Below, in pieces: positions 60,164-64,000 of a DNA stretch of 64,000 nt. Within the stretch, counting starts at the first letter, position 1; every line of letters starts with the position of its first letter. Under the pieces are notes generated by a model that did no database searches, was not told where the DNA came from, and was given only the letters and a program-made list of their open reading frames with translations. A program made the position numbers and the translations under genes. The stretch comes from Adiantum capillus-veneris (lineage: Eukaryota; Streptophyta; Polypodiopsida; Polypodiales; Pteridaceae), in contig CM043942.1 of NCBI GenBank assembly GCA_014529385.2, forward strand, positions 35,011,469-35,075,468, given 5' to 3'.

Positions 60164-63100
60164 AGTGCCCCCCTATAAAAGGTCTTACTCTGAACTATAA
60201 AGGGTTTACAGATCCTTCAAGGTCCCATGTGCTGAAGCAATGGCTAAGAGACTCTAATCTCAAACCTGATATTATTTGCTTACAAGAACTAAAGGTTTCT
60301 GGGGATGCTCTAATTAACAATTTGCAGAGAATTGGAGCTGACTACAAATGGTTCACTACCAATCATCCTAATGGAAAAGGGGGTGCTGCCATTGCAATTT
60401 CTCACAAATACAGTTCAATGGTCAAAAATGTACAAAGGGCCACTAATAATTGCTGGATTTCCATCTCACTAGATGCACCTTTTAAGTTTACAGTGATTTC
60501 AGTCTTTGCTCCTAATTCAATTTCTGATAGGACTTTGGCTTGGTCTGAACTTGAATTGCTTCAGCAAGCTCTCATTCTGACAGGTGATTTTAATATGGTA
60601 GAAACTATTGAAGACAGGTGGAACAAATTAGGCCAGGTAATCAGTGGAACTGAAAAATCTTCGTGGGACAGCGTGACACTAAGCCAAAACCTGATGGACA
60701 TCTCAAAACATACAGGTTTCACTTGGTCAAATAAACAACAAGGTAATTGTTTCAGAGCAGCCAGATTAGATAGAGTTTATATGAATGTGGATCTTATGCA
60801 GGATTTTTGGCATGTAAATTGTTGGAAAGATGCTTCTCTGTTACTGTCAGATCATTCCCCTGTCCTTTCTGATTTGCACAAGGATGCATGTATGTATAAA
60901 TCAGGGTGGCATCATATAGATCAGTCCTTGCTTGGCATCAATGCTGTTAAGATTAAAGTCAAGGAGGCCTTTGACTGTGCTTTTTTGGAGCATCGTAATG
61001 CTTTTAAAGCCTGGGATAAGGCAGTCAAGTCTACTCAGAAATTGCTTACTGATTTTAAGCATAGGGCAAGGGCAATTAGAACAAGCAGAAGAATGATGAT
61101 AACCAAACAAATTTCAGATTTAGAGGTTGCTGCCCCCCCGAACAGTCCTCCTTCCCCTGACCTCCTAGACCTCAAGGATAAGTTGAGAAAGGAGGAGCTC
61201 CTTGTTGCCAAAGCTTCCTTAGTCTGGACTAGAGATTTCTGGGTAGGAAAGATTGATACTCCTGACAAAAATATGTTCATTCTCTTGAAGATGAAGAAGG
61301 TCAAGGACTTTGTCCCCTTTTTAAAGGATCATAAGGGAGATGTGGTCAGTACTCATACTGACAATCTGGAAGTGACTAGAGCTTATTATGCTGGTATTTT
61401 TTCTTCCCCACCTAAGAGAGGGGCTGGCATCACAAGGGCCAGGGCTTACATGAATCTCATCATTCTCCCTGAACAAAAAGGCTTCATAAAAAGCACATTT
61501 ATATTAGATGCTATCATTACTTTGTGGGAGTCTGTTGACTATGCTATGTAATCTGATCAGTCATATATGTTTTTCAAAATCGACTTTGATAAATCTTATG
61601 ATAGAGTTGAGTGGGATTTTATTTTCCAATCTCTATTTGATATAGGTTTGGCAAACTCTTTTTGTAGTTTATTCAGGTGTTATTTGGAAATGCTTTGGCC
61701 AGGGTAGCCTTGAATGGGGACCTCATAGACTTCATTTCTCTCAATAGATCTATAAGACAGGGGTGCCCCATTGCACCCTTGTTGTGTGCTATATGCTCAG
61801 ATGCTCTAGGTTGGCTGGTTAGGAATGCCATGGATGCATGTAAGTTAAAAGGTATTGCCATACCTAGTTCTGCTATTGATCTATGCATGCAACAATTTGC
61901 AGATGATACCAATGCCCTTATGCTAAATGATAGAGAAACAGTTGAGGCCTTCTGGGAATGCTTGAAGTTGTTTTGTGATGCAAGTGGGTCAGTCATTAAC
62001 CATAAGTCATTAACCATGCTAAAACAGGGTACAAGTCACTGGATGGGCAGACTCCACAGGTAATAAGCAATGCAGGGTGTAAAGAAATAAAGGATGGTCA
62101 GATTTTTAGACTCTTGGGAATACCAATGGGGTTTAAGGCCTCTTTATCACAAAGATGGGAGTGGGTTATTACCAAACTGAAACAAAAGATTTTCAGATGG
62201 CAGGAGTATCAGACTTCCCTCTCTAGCAGAGCATTTGTTTTAAATCACTATCTAATGCCCTCAATCATTTTTTTTCTCTCTTGTTGGCAGCCAGCTAAGT
62301 ACCAACTTAATCAGGCTTTTGTTGTTTTTAGATCCTTCCTGTGGGGAGGGGACTTGGACCATCCAAGGATCCCAAAGGTTAAGTGGGAAATTTGTTGCAC
62401 ACCCAAAGCCAATGGAGGCCTGGGACTGCTTAACTTGGAAAGGCTGAGTATAAAATTAGCTGGCAAATGGGTCTTGAGGAGCTTACACTGCTCTGATTAC
62501 TGGGCTCTATTGCTGAGAAGGCATCTCCACAAGTTCAAGTTTACGGAATACAAAGCTTGGTCAAGTCTATCCCTAAGAGATATCTTGCTGTCTCTAAAAC
62601 AAATCCTGGTTGCAGGTTCAAAACTATGTGCCAGATTTTGGAGTTCACGGAGAATGATAAGGGAGCAATGGATGCCTCCCCTCAAACTGTTTACTAATAA
62701 ACTTCTGTTTTTGGATGATTCTCCTTGGCATGGGGTGTATGCAGGTAAACTCAGCCTAACCATGTGTAGAAGGGCTCATAGGTGTTTCAAGGCAGGGATA
62801 CATTCTTGGAAGGACTTCTTTCAAGATGAACACATCAAGGACAGAGATAGCATACAAATACAGTTCAACCTTAGTACAAGAGATGCTGATTAGTGTATAG
62901 CTAGACTCCACTCAATCCTTCAAAAGGTCTCTCTTCACCCAAGGAGCAACATTCAGAATTCTCAACTCCAGCATATTATGCAGGCCATTTACAACAACTT
63001 CAAAGTCAAGGAAGGTGTTCCAGAAGACCTAAAGACAAGGCTAAATAAAGCTTGGAAGATCATCTGTAGCAGTAAACAGTGGTGCTACAGGTTCAAGTGT

Positions 63101-63664
63101 TTGTGGATCTATCCCATTTTTGCAAAGCACAGCACTCTGCTATGGCTCATTGTACATCAAGGAGTTTGTTGTGGCAAAAAAGCTAAACAGATTGGAGCGA
63201 GCGATGGGTTGTGTAGGAGATGTCACACACAAGTGGAGGATGTAACACATATGTTCTATAGATGCAAATCCACTCAAAGAGTTGTAGCTCCAGTAATGAA
63301 AAGTATATGTGCATTCAAGATGCAACCAGTAGATTTCAAAGACTTACTTCTTGGTAACTGTCCTAGAATGGATATTCCATTATGGAATATCTGGAGGGGT
63401 ATATTTCTTTGGTTCATATGGCTAAATAGGCTGGTGGTGGTTTATGGTCACCCATCTCCTCACCCCAACCTGCTTATTGTCGAGCTCAAGAAGGCCTCTG
63501 TTCTTTTGTGCAAAGAAAGTAAGGATGCTCTAGATCAAAACTCTTCAGTTACAGAGCTGCAAAGATCCCTAAGATGGCCACAATGGAGAAAGCAAGTCCC
63601 TGTTTTTTATTCTAGCTTAAGACATAGGATGTCTGACTTCATAAATGATCAGATGACCATGTAA
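60160..63664 (+). pseudogene. LINE G ORF2: APE endonuclease, reverse transcriptase, zf-RVT
   Basis: ATG 60160 starts an APE endonuclease (LNYKGFTD, ICLQELKVSG, ILTGDFNMVE, LLSDHSPVL). After a linker comes the RT start (LPEQKGFIKSTFILDAI). TAA at 61549-61551 breaks the frame, which continues with FKIDFDKSYDRVEWDF. A frameshift near 61675 leads to SIRQGCPIAPLL and the catalytic FADD (QFADDTNAL). More frame changes give the thumb (62114-62893) and the zf-RVT end (62978-63664: CRRCHTQVEDVTHMFYRC). Part of RT between the endonuclease and LPEQKG seems deleted. The protein is not functional. Confidence 0.92.
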
Positions 63665-63760
63665 TCTGGACAAGCTGGGGCTACCCTCCCCCATCCTGAG
63701 GGTCTTGTATTTCCTTTCCTTTTTTTTAGTAATTTACTCTTTCACATTATGCAAAAAAAA

Positions 63761-63783
63761 AGCACCTAATATTAGGTGTGTAG
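63761..63783. repeat. Palindromic repeat, unit 1 (split target of LINE G)
   Basis: The 16-base perfect palindrome CACCTAATATTAGGTG (63763-63778) sits in a 23-base repeat unit. LINE G inserted at its centre, duplicating the left half. A second unit lies at 63819-63841. Confidence 0.9.
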
Positions 63784-63818
63784 TAGGCCTATATCAATTT
63801 TGATTCAACACACAAAAT

Positions 63819-63841
63819 AGCACCTAATATTAGGTGTGTAG
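63819..63841. promoter_or_regulatory. Palindromic repeat, unit 2, ten bases upstream of F-box ATG
   Basis: The same 16-base palindrome (63821-63836) and flanks as unit 1, 58 bases downstream of it. It ends ten bases before the ATG at 63851, so it lies in the 5' UTR or core promoter. A two-fold symmetric site could bind a dimeric regulator or form an RNA hairpin; neither is shown. Confidence 0.5.
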
Positions 63842-63850
63842 TTCAAGAGG

Positions 63851-64000
63851 ATGGATCGTGCAGAGGAAGCAGTGGATTTGTTGCCCGTCGAAGTGATTGG
63901 ATTGATCTTGTCCCATGCTGCTTCTGCCCGCGATGTTGCCAGGGCATCTTCAACATGTCGCAAATGGCATGGAGCTGCAAAACGAGTAAAGAATGTACCT
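63851..64000 (+). CDS. F-box protein, N-terminal 50 residues (continues beyond window)
   Basis: ATG 63851 opens a frame without stop to the window edge. It reads MDRAEEAVDLLPVEVIGLIL and then SHAASARDVARASSTCRKWH, an F-box: LP at residues 11-12, the V-x-x-I-L core, and the ARDVARASSTCRKW helix. F-box proteins bind SKP1 in SCF ubiquitin ligases and choose substrates through C-terminal repeats, which lie outside the window here. It is the only host gene seen and shows no damage in the visible part. LINE G and its guests lie less than 100 bases upstream. Confidence 0.85.
   Translation, partial: MDRAEEAVDLLPVEVIGLILSHAASARDVARASSTCRKWHGAAKRVKNVP

Noticed and set aside
63753-63760. Short poly(A) as a possible host gene polyadenylation site
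   Set aside because: It is followed at once by the 10-base duplication of LINE G, so it is the LINE tail.

Overview
The window is nuclear DNA of a land plant with a large, repeat-rich genome. Three things show this: an L1-type LINE with a plant-style zinc-knuckle ORF1, a CACTA transposon with the plant domain set (Transpos_assoc, TNP2, DUF4218, DUF4216), and copia and chromodomain-gypsy elements all primed by initiator methionine tRNA. A fern or other large-genome lineage is possible, but nothing seen fixes the species. Almost every base belongs to transposable elements. The only host gene recognised is the first 50 codons of an F-box protein at the right edge (63851-64000).

Left block (1-8542): two head-to-tail copies of one LINE (1-2238 and 2482-6306), each ending in a pyrimidine microsatellite instead of poly(A), then a third, unrelated LINE fragment (ORF1 only) with a duplicated 5' leader. 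Copy 1 is open to the window edge; copy 2 carries a frameshift and a nonsense codon.

Middle block (8543-43286): a decayed CACTA transposase gene that keeps several spliceosomal introns. Its 3' flank was hit by a minus-strand chromodomain gypsy element A (12773-43056, TSD GGGGA). A is only about 1.8 kb when its guests are removed. Guest C (13046-31915, TSD ATTAA) has 2.8-kb LTRs and a gag only. C's gag was split by gypsy element E (16725-28360, TSD CCTTGA), whose left LTR was in turn hit by copia F (17883-21871). Guest B (31999-41568), a copia element, lies in the same chromodomain of A and was itself split by D (34014-37988, TSD TTCTT), a non-autonomous copia derivative. Reading frames of A, B and C close up when the guests are removed, which confirms the nesting.

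Right block (43287-64000): a short intergenic stretch with a compound microsatellite and a 357-bp MITE, then LINE G (45425-63760, TSD AGCACCTAAT). G carries copia H (47451-60002) in ORF1, and H carries copia I (51305-58671, TSD TTCGT) in its reverse transcriptase. G landed at the centre of a 16-bp palindrome that is present twice just upstream of the F-box gene, so that gene's distal upstream region is now about 18.3 kb away.

The parts do not form one pathway. They record serial insertion, truncation and decay; most nonsense codons look like C-to-T changes, as expected in methylated plant transposons. The points most worth a second look are the LINE family with CT tails, the non-autonomous element D with its unusual 354-codon frame, and the duplicated palindrome at the F-box gene.
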